A DNA stretch of 64,000 nucleotides from NCBI GenBank assembly GCA_002964805.2, contig PUDQ02000010.1, forward strand, positions 3,224,001 through 3,288,000, in the 5' to 3' direction. The notes under the pieces were generated by a model. That model worked only from the letters and a program-made list of their open reading frames with translations. It made no database searches and was not told the DNA's origin. The position numbers and the translations under genes were made by a program. Below, one piece after another: positions 44,535 to 54,491 of the stretch; positions within the stretch are counted from its first letter, which is position 1; every line of letters begins with the position of its first letter. Origin of the DNA: Trametes villosa. Lineage: Eukaryota > Basidiomycota > Agaricomycetes > Polyporales > Polyporaceae.

Positions 44535-46764
44535 ATGCCCTCCGACTCTGATATATCTCTAGGTTCCCCTCCATATGTCACGACTATGGGCGCGGTCGCC
44601 CTGTGCGGCGTTGTAGGCATCATGTGCGTATGCTACCCACCCGGCGATCCTAAACAACCGCTCACTGGAAAGCAGGCTCTACGGACTGACCTTACACCAG
44701 ACATACAGATACTATCGGTTATACCCAAAAGACGGGTTACGGCTCAAGATCTTTGTACGTACGTGCTGTTTCTGCCCACCGCATGGCTGCTGATCATGTT
44801 GTCGGTAGGTCGCAGCCGTTCTGTGAGTACCAGCTTGGGATTTTCTCGCATGTCAGCCTCATCTGGCACTCAGCGTGCTCGAAACGTTCCATACGCTTCT
44901 GTGGATCGTCATTGGGTACGTACAGATGCGTCCTTGTGCGGCTCCTTCAGTTATTGATTGAATGTGCACTGTTTTAGGTATCACTACGTTCTTGTAGAGC
45001 CGTTCACTTCTGGTAGTCTGGCCAAAGCGCATTGGTGAGTACTACGTGCATGAAAGTAGGACGTGTTCGCGCTCACCGAAGGTCCTAGGTCTGTCCCGGT
45101 GCGTACCCTGTCCAGCAATCTACATATGATGTAGGCAAAAATCGTTAACAAAGCTCCCAGCTTACCGTTCTCTCCACCGTACGCATACTGTCTTGCGCCG
45201 ATATCATCCTGACGTCCTACTAAGATCACTTATAGGCCCTTACCGTCGGCACAACTCAATGGTATCCGACGTCTTGTTCATTCAGGAATGCTCATGTATT
45301 GACGCACATCGCTCGGCCCTCTGATTGCCCAGCTTCTATGCGTGCCGCGTGTATCTCAGTGTGTAGTTCCCGTATGATCTGCTATACCGCGGTTCTGACA
45401 TTTCGCAGTTGGCCCAAAGTACAGATGGCTCGTGACCCCAGCAGTACGTTCTCTTCTTCATCCGTCGCTCTCGAGTCGTGCTCATGTGTGACAGGTTGTT
45501 TTTCTTGTCATCAACAAGGGTATGTACTTTCTGGTCGTCTATCGTTGTCCATCGCTTACTCTCAGGTGCAGGGTTTGCTGTCGGTAAGATCATCATCTAG
45601 CCGGGGATATCCTCGTATCTATAACCCTGTGCCCTTGCAAAGCGGCTTCAGTAGCTGCGTAAGCCACAGCCCTTGCTTGACCACCACGCACACAGACTAA
45701 CTGCACCCCTCAGGTTCAAGGTTACGCACAGTATCGTGGATTTCCAGCGCATCAACGTAAGCCGCTTGCGAGCGCTCTCGCGCTAGATGTACGACTTACT
45801 TTTACAGTGGCTGGTCTCCGTATCGTACGGCCTCGCTGGAATCACCGACGTTACCTTGGCCGGCACTCTTGTCTACGTGCTGCGCAACTCGCGCACAGGC
45901 TCGAAGAGGTACGCTCGTCAGGCAGCCGTCCTTGGACACGGTTCTGAATGCAACCCTGCGTTTCAGGACCGACTGTGTACTCGATGCACTCATCATATAC
46001 ACCGTCAACACTGGTACGTCGTCGATGCGACGTGAATAACCCGCGTCCTGATCGTCACATGCTAGGGGTTTTGACAAGGTAGATTGCAACGCGCCGACTT
46101 GCGTGATGTGACCCTACTCACGCCGCTCTGTTCCCAGCTTCTTCAGCATATCCGCTTTCATCTTCGTAAGCTACCATCTCCAGATCGGGATCGAGGAAGT
46201 AATCTGACGGCGTATCCGCATCCGCAGGCGCTGATACTGCCCGGAAACTTGATCTATGCCGGACTCAGCATCGTCGGAACGAAGCGTCAGTCGATCACTA
46301 CTGCTGTCGCATTCCGCGACGCTCACATCCTGTCCCTAGTATACGCCAACTCGGTACTCGCTGTGTGAGACCTTTCGGGCTCCCTCAATCTGCCGAATAC
46401 GACGTATACTAACCTGCGGTATCAGACTGAACTCCAGGCGCGAGATCAACAACCGCTTCATGGACGACTTCACCTCCTTCGACCTCCCCGATCTCTCCCA
46501 AGACGCTGGGGGCGCCCAGCCTTGTGGCATGGTCCGGTCCCCGATCGTTTGGAGCCCTCAGGTGCGTTGCGTTGCGACGGGTTTGCATCTCTCGCTACGC
46601 CGCATTCTGACTTGTATTGTGTGCGTGTGCAGCGGTCAGCTTCGATGTCGGACTGTGGAAGCGTCAGGCTGTCGGAGGATATCACGTTCGCTGCAGGCCC
46701 TGGGGGATGGGCGCATGACAGCCTGCAGGAGGTTAACGAGCTGAAGGGAGGTCTTGGTAGATAA
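44535..46764 (+). CDS. DUF6534-family membrane protein, copy F
   Basis: Starts MPSDSDISLGSPPYVTTMGA, then VALCGVVGIM and, after an intron, LYGLTLHQTYRYYRLYPKDG with LRLKIFV. Later exons include WLVSVSYGLAGITDVTLAG, TLVYVLRNSRTGSKR, DCVLDALIIYTVNTG, PGNLIYAGLSIVGTKR and VYANSVLAV. The tail has LNSREINNRFMDDFTSFDLP, and a last exon after a GTGCGT intron is phase-compatible with RSASMSDCGSVRLSED and the end LKGGLGR. The exon-1 helix has lost the ALDN motif seen in the other copies. Some middle exons were not placed and the reading of the last exon is uncertain. Confidence 0.6.
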
Positions 46765-46852
46765 GGCAGGTGTGTATTCGTCGGAACACGTCACTACGAA
46801 TATCCGATGGGTTACAGTATGTGAACGGACTGTTCGACGACCACCACTAGTA

Positions 46853-47127
46853 CTGGGGCATATTCCGAGCGATGAGTTGACAGCGAATGTAAGCTGACAT
46901 GCACGCTCAGACATTCGTGGTATGCTAACAACCCTCAGGTCGCGAAGCCGTACTGTATCACGCCCGCGTTCGGGTTTATTGCGTACCTGAACCGCGACTC
47001 TGCGCCGTTCCGGGAGTACTACAACATCCCCAGGGCGGAGACCGTCGTCTGCGGCACTGTGCACTACCAGGGCATCCGCGAGTTCATGAAGGCGCTCGCT
47101 GCGCTCGGCTGGCTGAAGGAGAGCTAG
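46853..47127 (+). pseudogene. LYS9: fragment of saccharopine reductase (LYS9)
   Basis: Two spliceable pieces, 46853-46888 (LGHIPSDELTAN) and 46939-47127, are separated by a GTAAGC...CAG intron. The second piece reads VAKPYCITPAFGFIAYLNRD, SAPFREYYNIPRAETVV, then VHYQGIREFMKALAALGWLK and a stop. This is the conserved internal KPYYI.P.FAFVAYPNRDS / RGTLRYQGFPEFIKALV region of saccharopine dehydrogenase (glutamate-forming), the penultimate lysine-biosynthesis step in fungi. The full enzyme is about 450 residues and only about 75 are here. There is no Rossmann domain upstream and a stop follows directly, so this is a dead fragment. The normally invariant RGTLRYQG is CGTVHYQG. Confidence 0.7.
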
Positions 47128-47604
47128 ACTTATTCGCAAGTCATGCAGCAGGCAATCGGCGCGTCGGACCCTAGTAACAGCCATACAACACGTTCGTGCA
47201 CCCTTTCTGCCTCTGCGTATGTGCCAGACAGCGACGTCATGGTTGGTGTCGGTATATGGGCGCTATGATACTAACCGTCGCTTCTCGCGGTGTGACGTAC
47301 TTGGATCCTCCCTGCAGGAGGACGTCGCTTATGGGCGACATGACGGAACAACGCGCGGCAAGGACCGCAGGGTGGACCAGGGCGATCTGCGACTTACGAG
47401 ACACCTACCCTCGACGCAATATGGAGCCTCGCATCGCGGCGACAGCTGCCAAACCCTCTCTTCGCGTAGCGAACGCGCTTGTAGAGCTGGCGCGAGCAGT
47501 ATAAAGGCCGGGCGAGCTCGACAGGACGTCCTCATCCAACAACCCGCCCTCGCTCATCCACCCGAGTCACCCGAGTCACCCCAGCCAACTCAGCCTCATT
47601 CACC
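47128..47604. other. intergenic, hydrophobin promoter side
   Basis: No gene was seen. The TATA box of the hydrophobin lies at 47500-47505. Confidence 0.5.
47500..47505 (+). promoter_or_regulatory. TATA box of hydrophobin 1
   Basis: TATAAA, followed by GGCCGG, 100 bp before the hydrophobin start codon. A matching box sits before the tandem paralog. Confidence 0.65.
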
Positions 47605-48061
47605 ATGTTCTCCACGATCTTCGTCTTCTCCTCCCTCGCTATCCTTGCTGCCGCCACCCCCACGCCCGGCGGGTCTCCTGCGGGCGGTGCCGGTTCGTGC
47701 ACCACCGGCGCGATCCAGTGCTGCAACACCGTCTCTAAGGCGAGCGACCCGGCCGCTGCGGGCATCCTCAGCAGCATCGGCGTCGTCGTGCAGGACGTCG
47801 ACGCCCTCGTTGGCCTCACCTGCTCCCCCATCAGCGTCGTCGGCGTCGGCAGTGGCTCGAGCTGGTACGCATTACTTGCACGCCGTGTTGAGAGTGTAGT
47901 GCTGACCACACTGTGTAGCTCGGCGAACACTGTCTGCTGCCAGGACAACTCACACGGTAGGGCTGACCGGCTGGATGACCTGCTGTGTAGAAACACGCCT
48001 GACCAACCGTTTCTTTTCAGGAGGCCTCATTTCCATTGGCTGCCTTCCGGTGACGCTCTAA
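47605..48061 (+). CDS. class I hydrophobin 1
   Basis: Small secreted amphipathic protein that self-assembles at air-water and wall interfaces. Three exons, 47605-47864, 47919-47956 and 48021-48061, encode 112 residues. A signal peptide ([19 protein letters not shown]) is followed by the eight-cysteine hydrophobin pattern: [18 protein letters not shown] created by the first splice junction, VCCQDN and GCLPVTL. Spacing between the Cys is of the class I type. The tandem paralog at 49562 has both introns at the same positions. The TATA box at 47500 and the gene pair suggest strong, stage-regulated expression. Confidence 0.93.
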
Positions 48062-49561
48062 GCGATGGATCGACGTCGTCGTGGCGCGCGGAGGTTGAGG
48101 GGAGGGCCCTCGGGGGAGTGGGACGCAGTCGAAGCTTGCTTTAGCGTTGTCATGTAGCCTGTTCCGAACCTAATGAACTTTGACCACATACCTTCTCGGG
48201 TGAACCCGTACGCGCCTGAATTTTATACAAACGCCGCGGGGAGTCCTCGAGCCGAGGAATGCTTGTCTGTCATGGAAGGCGGTGATTTTCCCCGTCGTCG
48301 GCGCTGCCGGCGGACCCGACCCGGATCCTCGTTTTCGGGGGCGTATTGTTCGAGAGAGCGAACCAGGCTAGCCTGGGATGGCCGCCGTTATGAATTGGTA
48401 GGCTCGCCCCTAGGTTTGCTGGTATAATTCCCAGTAAATTCTAAGAAGAGTGCCACGCATACGCATGGTGAACGTCTCAAGTTCAGTTGCCAGTAATCGG
48501 ACTCTTTCGTCCGCTCGCAGCAGGATCACTCACCCAGTGACATACGACGTCAGCCATCATGCCCACGTACCGCCGGCGCAGTCGCGGCTTTACGGCGGCT
48601 GCCAGAACGCACGCACGCGAAGACGGAGCGCCCGACCGACAATGACTTCATCGCGACCCCCGTCAAGGATATCCGCGGTTCATCTCGGCTGCGAATGAAT
48701 GGTGAAGGTTGTCAACGCGCGAACAAAGGACGCCCAGGAACGGGGTGCAAACCGTAGGCGGCTCCGCGCGCGTCTTGACCTCATTACCGCCGCTGCGATG
48801 GTCATATCGCAGCTTCGTGCAGCCTTGTGGTGGAGGGAGAGCAGCGTGGATTTGGAGCGCGGAAGACCGGGTGGAGAGCTCAGATTTTGTGTAGGTAGCT
48901 TGCGGGACGTGTGGGCCGCTGGAGTACGGGTCCGCGGGAGCCGCGTGTTCGTGAGGAAGGCCGCTCTAGAGGCGTGAAGATGTCATAAGTCATGTCTTCG
49001 CTAGGGTGTCAGGATTAGAACACAGCTATTTGGAATTTGAGCCTGACGTAGCGCGTTTTGGTCCCATCTGTCCACGGGCTTGTCACCGCTTAGGCGCGGC
49101 GTTGTGTGCTAGCGGTGCGAGGATAGCCAAAGTGTCTATCACGGCGCTCGCTTCGCCGGCGGACGTCATGCAGGCGATGCAAGCGAGGTAGACGGTGTGT
49201 TCGCTACGGTGATGTACATGGAAGTCGACGTCAGCGATGTTGTTTCGGAGGTTTTCCCGTGCGGCGCCCCAAAGATCGAGGTGGAGTGTCGCGAGGTCAC
49301 GGCGGAGGGGCGCGGACGTACTGCGTCGACATACCCGTCGGCAGTGGGCGAGCATTCAGGTACGGGTGGAGCGCAACCTACCGTCTGACGACGCTTGCGT
49401 CGTTCGCCCTCGGGGCAAAGGCTCGCCTGGTATGCGAGCGGATCCGTGCGGTAAAGACACCGAGGACTCTGCAGGCGTATAAAAGGCGTCGGCAACCTCG
49501 TCGAGTCCTCACCACTCGAACAGCACTCACCAGTCGTTCAAGTACTCGCCTCTCTATCAAC
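48062..49561. other. intergenic between hydrophobins
   Basis: 1.5 kb without a supportable gene. The TATA box for hydrophobin 2 lies at 49478-49484. Confidence 0.5.
49478..49484 (+). promoter_or_regulatory. TATA box of hydrophobin 2
   Basis: TATAAAA followed by GGCG, 77 bp before the start codon. Confidence 0.65.
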
Positions 49562-49997
49562 ATGTTCGCCAAGCTCTTCACGCTCTCCGCTCTCGCAATC
49601 CTTGCCGTCGCCACCCCGTCGCCCGCCCCCGCGGCGTCGTGCGCCACCGGGCCCATCCAGTGCTGCCAGCAGACTGGGAAGGCGAGCGACCCCGCCATCG
49701 CCAATGAGCTTGGGCTTCTCGGCGTTGTCGTGCAGGACGTCAATGCGCTCGTTGGTCTCACCTGCTCGCCCGTGAGCGTCGTTGGCGTCGGCAGCGGCGG
49801 TTCTTGGTGTGTCGCGGTTGTTCAGGTCCCAGCACGCGGTCGACTGACGGATTTTTCAGCAACGCAAACGCCGTGTGTTGCCAGGACAACACCATTGGTG
49901 AGCTCGATACCTGGTTTGCGTTATCGGGTTGGAGTCGAGAGGCTGACCTTGAAACCCAGGTGGTGTCGGCATCGGGTGCGCCCCCGTGACGCTCTGA
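49562..49997 (+). CDS. class I hydrophobin 2
   Basis: Tandem paralog of the gene at 47605. Three exons, 49562-49806, 49860-49897 and 49960-49997, encode 106 residues. The signal peptide is MFAKLFTLSALAILAVATP. The cysteine pattern is SCATGPIQCC, LTCSP, SC formed at the first junction, VCCQDN and GCAPVTL, so all eight Cys are present. Exon 2 has the same length (38 nt) as in hydrophobin 1 and the intron phases agree. Role as for hydrophobin 1: coating of aerial hyphae or fruiting-body surfaces. Confidence 0.93.
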
Positions 49998-50736
49998 AGC
50001 ATTCGCGACGTCGCCGCTCGCGCCGCATTCGACCTGCCGTAGTTCCTAGTCAGCACGGATCTCGTCATCTGGAAGGAGCGGGATCAGGGAGCAGGAAGAC
50101 GGGGCGAGGATCGTTTCGGGACACTCACCAGAATTCGGGCTGTTTGTGTTATGAATAATGCGTATGATCCGACGTTTACTACCATGCATGTGCGCGTGCG
50201 AAAGCAAGAGTGGTGTTTGGGAGTGGCCCTAAACCAGGCCTCGCAAGACGTAGGCAGACGAGGACGTACCCCGGATACTTGGGCCTTTGCAAGTCTAACT
50301 CACCTGCACCGACCCTTGACCGTGTTTGGGAAGTCGATGAGATGATTACCTTACGCTGTACCAATCGTTGCTTCGAGCTTCGAGAGACAAGCTGTGCGAC
50401 CTTTCAAGTCTTGATCAAGCTGATGGATGCAGAGTCGGCTGATGCAAGAACACATGATGTATTGACGAGATAGCGACGCGATCCGATGGTGGGGAGTTGG
50501 GGATATACGAGGCCGAGAGCGTATGGGTCTATGTCTCAATACGAAGGTTAGCATACGATACTCGCAAAGAGGCACCGCGTCGAGATAACGTACCTGATAT
50601 ACAACAAACGGAAGGAGACATGAGATACTCGATGACTGATATCCAGGGAAAACAACTGTAGCGGGTGCGACACGGCGAGAGCAAGAACCCTGGGAGCGAG
50701 AGAATGAAGCAGTAGGGAAGAGAGTGCGTCGATGTC
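49998..50736. other. intergenic
   Basis: No gene was seen between the hydrophobin and the minus-strand unknown gene. Confidence 0.5.
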
Positions 50737-52072
50737 CTAAGACGGTTGCGTTTCCGCGGCCCTGAGATTCGCCAAAGTCGCTTCCAACCCCGTCCATTCG
50801 GAGTCCTCCACCTCGACGAGTGGCGGGATGCCCGCGGGCCGTTCTCCCAGCGTATGCGTGATCTCGCGTACCACAGAGACCAGTTCACGGAGCGACGGCT
50901 CCGCCGTCGTCGCCTCCGCCTTCTCGGCGTTGTCTTCCGGAAAGACGCCTTTAGCAAGGTTCACCGCCCGGTAGAAGGTGTCGATGAGGCCAATGAGGCG
51001 GAGCGCCTCGGGGTCCTCCCGCTGCTCTTTCGCGAGGGAGCGGACGGCCTCGAAGTTGCGCCGCATCTCCTGCGTGTCGAGGAGCTGGTCGTCGAGTGTT
51101 TTGCGGAGCGTGTCGACGCTGGTGTACGTTGATCGGAGGTCGTCTTCGGAGACCAGGACTTGGTGTACGCCGATGTACACGGCGAGGACCAGGACGTCGA
51201 GACCGGTGAGTGCGGCAGATACCACCGGTGCGAACGGCAGCGTTGCGATAGCCTAGCGATCATCGCGTCAGTCTCGATAGGCACTCGCAAAGCCGCAGCG
51301 GTGCACGGCGGGCGTACCGTTGCTCTGACAGCCAGGTGCACAGACCTCTGTCTGCGCCGGGACACTTCCATCTGGTGGAACTTCTCGCGCATCTCGAACA
51401 GCGGTTTTGCGCCGACGACCGTTTGCTGGAGGGTCTCCTCGAGGATGATCAGCGTCTTCTCTCGCTCTGCGAGCCCGGCCCAGTGCTGTTCGAAGTTGTA
51501 CTGGCATCCCGGACGAGGGAGAAGGTAGCCAGGAGCACTCGAGAGCACTATCAGGGGAGGCATCAGCATCATCTGGCGCGCGAGTCCGCCGGTGAGTATG
51601 TCAGTGAATTTTCGCTTCGCGTCGGGCTCGACTGGGACTCACGGGAGCTAGGCTGTCGCCCACGGCGTTGACCACTGAGGTTGTGCACTGCCTGCTTTTA
51701 TAAGGGCCGACTTGGGTCTGATACCCTCGTAATGCGCTGATGATCGTGCGAAGGCCGTCCGTCGCCGCCTTCAAGCCGTTCCATACCGCGAGGAAGAGCT
51801 GGTCGAGCGGTTGACGAGGGCGCAGCTGATTGCCCGCCTTCGCCCCTATGGAGAAGTTAGTAAGAGGGAATTGATTCACAAGAGCATGAGGCCTTACAGC
51901 AGGCGCAGTCGGCAATGGTACTCTTTTGTACAGAACGCGTTTTGGAATCACTTGAGGAAGCCAAGGTTGCTACTGCGAGCTCCGGTGGGGCCGGCAGAGC
52001 TCGAACTAGCGGCTGGCTGTCAGGCACAGCTGCTCTATCTGGTGTATCGGCTATTATCTGCGTGTTTTCCAT
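50737..52072 (-). CDS. unknown protein with hydrophobic segment and helical C-terminus, paralog 1
   Basis: Four exons, 52072-51898, 51845-51643, 51572-51318 and 51252-50737, join to 382 residues. It is not recognised as any known family. The N-terminus MENTQIIADTPDRAAVPD leads to the motif DCACW, whose W is completed at the first splice. A helix follows (QPLDQLFLAVWNGLKAATDG). The middle has APGYLLPRPGCQYNFEQHWA and FEMREKFHQMEVSRRRQ. A hydrophobic stretch comes after the last intron (TLPFAPVVSAALTGLDVLVL), which may be a membrane anchor. The C-terminal 130 residues are helical and charged and contain REDPEALRLIGLIDTF, LRELVSVVREITHTLG and VEVEDSEWTGLEATL. The tandem copy at 52517 has the same exon plan. 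Confidence 0.75.
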
Positions 52073-52516
52073 GCAACGACAGCGGCTCTGGATAGTCGTA
52101 CACGCTGAAGGAGTCCACAGATGATGAGGGTGCTGAGCAAGCGCGGCGGCCACGCTGTTCTCGCACCGCATATACCGCGTAGGCGCTCGTGAACCATTCC
52201 CACGCCGCACTTTCGATCCCGGCACACGCCAGTTTGCTTAGAATAATCCTGGATTGAGAAGTACATGAACGAGCGACGAGCGTAGATGTGAGTATGAACA
52301 ACTGAATGGTAAGGAGGGTCGGTGGCCTGGATCTCGTGGGGAGGGACGTCAACGATAGATCGCCTACAAGAGGGACAACGGGACGCACCTGATATGCAAG
52401 ACAGATTTGACGAGGGTATGAGGGAGCGATTATGAAAGGGGTCAACTTTCGATAGCGAAGAACCAGAGCGGCAGCAGGGAGAGCAGGGGAAAGCGAAGAA
52501 CAGGTTATGTGTTCTC
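52073..52516. other. intergenic between the unknown paralogs
   Basis: No gene was seen. It holds the 3' flank of paralog 2 and the promoter side of paralog 1. Confidence 0.5.
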
Positions 52517-53881
52517 CTAATGATGAAGAGGAAGAACGACATCCGTCTGATCAGTGTGGCGAACCGCGTCCCTCAGTCCCTCCAGAGTCTCGTCGAGATC
52601 ACTCCATTCGGAGTCGTCCAGCTCGACAAGCGATTCGGTGCCCGCAGGCGGTTGCCCTAGGGCGTCCGTGAGCTTGCGTATCACCGACACGAGGTTCCGG
52701 AGGGAAGACGCCTGCGGCCTCGTCGCTTGCTCCGCATCCGATGCCTCGCGATTCGCAGCGAGTTGCCAGTGAGTGACTTCTATTGCGAGGTCGTTCGCGT
52801 CCTGCAGCTGGAGCAGGATGTCGAACAAGCGCGACGCAGCAGGGTCTTCGCGCTGGGCCTCGACCTTCGCGCGGATCGCAACGATCTCCCGGCGCAGAGT
52901 CTGGACGGTCGCGAGCCGCTCCTTCATCTCCTCCAGGAGGGACTCGATGCTGTCGGATGTAGCGCGGAACTCGTCTCCGGGCTCCAGGATCGCCCTGACG
53001 CCAGCTACGGTCGCGAGCACCATCGTGTCGAGCCCGGTGAGCGCCGCGGATAGCAAGGGGGAGAACGGCAACGTCAGGACGCCCTAGGAGGCAGCGTGAG
53101 GGCTCGTACGACGGTATCATTATGTGTCGGCCAGCGTACCGCTACGCGCACGACCATTTGCATGACCCACTGTCGGTGCCTGCTGCGCTGTATCTCGAGG
53201 AACTTCTGGCGGGCCTGGACCAGGGATGTCGAATCGGCCATGGTCCCGGAGAAGACTGTTTCAATCGAAGCGAGCTTTTCCTCCCGCTGCGCAAGGTAGC
53301 CCAGGTGTTTCTCGAAGCTGTTCTTGCATCGCGGCTTCGGAAAGATATAGCCCGGTGCCTCGTAGACACGGCCCATCGCACGATTCAAGCCCTGCGATCC
53401 CGAAATAAGCGCTGACTCTCGGGCTGCGGAGACGCATAGGCGTAAGGATTTGTGTAACTCACGGTGTGCATGGGGACGGCTTTGGCGGTGAGTGACTCGG
53501 CTGCTGGGACCGGTAGCACCTTGGATGGGTCCTCCCGGCGCGTTTGGAGGTACCGAACGGTCTCGTTCAAGGATTTGATAACCTCGTCAGCGTCCTTCCA
53601 CAGCTCCAGCAGGAGCTGCTCGACCGGCTGCGGAGGGCCGAGCCCATCCTTCCTGTGAGGCCCTGAAGACTCAGAGAGTTAGCAAGTTTTTATCACACTG
53701 GAGGCCCAATCAAGCAAATCTTACAGCACAAGCAGTCATCTTCTGCGTGGGCATGACCATTGTTCTGAGCTGCGACCTGTGGGATGTTATTTGCTGCGGG
53801 GAGCTCCTCGCCGAAACCGGCCTGGTTAGGTTGGCCGTCGGGCAAAACCGCGTTAAGAGCGACTTCTGGCGGATGATCCAT
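52517..53881 (-). CDS. unknown protein with hydrophobic segment and helical C-terminus, paralog 2
   Basis: Four exons, 53881-53725, 53662-53463, 53391-53140 and 53083-52517, join to 391 residues. It is homologous end to end with the gene at 50737-52072. The N-terminus is MDHPPEVALNAVLPDGQP, then DDCLCW (matching DCACW), PQPVEQLLLELWKDADEVI, APGYIFPKPRCKNSFEKHL, LVQARQKFLEIQRSRHRQ, TLPFSPLLSAALTGLDTMVL, REDPAASRLFDILLQLQD, LRNLVSVIRKLTDALGQPP and VELDDSEWSDLDETL. All introns fall at matching positions and phases. A donor with GTACGC is conserved between the two genes at the third intron. Function unknown; a membrane-associated regulatory or scaffold role is only a guess. Confidence 0.75.
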
Positions 53882-54491
53882 GCTGTCGTATGTCAAAGAA
53901 TTCTCCGCCCTGCACACACCCGTCGATGTATCTGCTGCCTGGAGCGGAAGGTGGCCCCGGTGGTCGTGGTGTTGTTCCAACCTCGTTGATTGATCGCTCG
54001 CGTGGCATTGCGACCGTGGGCGCTTCCTCTCCTGACGAGTCCGTTTCAACCGGACTTGGCTGCGAAGCGCTTTCTCCCTCCCTCCACTGCCTCGTAATAA
54101 GGCGAGTGGGCTGTGCTTATGATTTAAGCCAACATGAATGAATACGGTCACTTACGCTGGTCTTTTAGATGGATGCGAGCTTCAGGCCGACTGAACGGCC
54201 GCGCACCCGGCCCGCCAACCAGCCTAGGGGAGCCCCGTGCGGCACCAGTCGAACGCGCCGGAAACTGAGCTAGAGATCCACTCGCACAGACGTCCTCGCC
54301 GCATCGAACTTCCATGCGGCGTCGATGTTTCGCCGGCGCACCTTTACGCAGGTCACTGGACGCGCCCCTCCACCAGCCGACCAGCTCCGGGCCGTCGAGC
54401 ATCAGCTCGTGACCGTCGTGCACCACGCCTTAAAGCACGGCGGCGGCGGAGCGCGTCGCGCGCGACTCCCCTGCGCTTGGAGGTCTGAGCT
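53882..54491. other. intergenic, divergent promoters
   Basis: Separates unknown paralog 2 (minus) from the GH28 gene (plus). No gene was seen. Confidence 0.5.

Noticed and set aside
48062..49561. Possible third hydrophobin between the pair
   Set aside because: No eight-Cys pattern or signal peptide in any frame.
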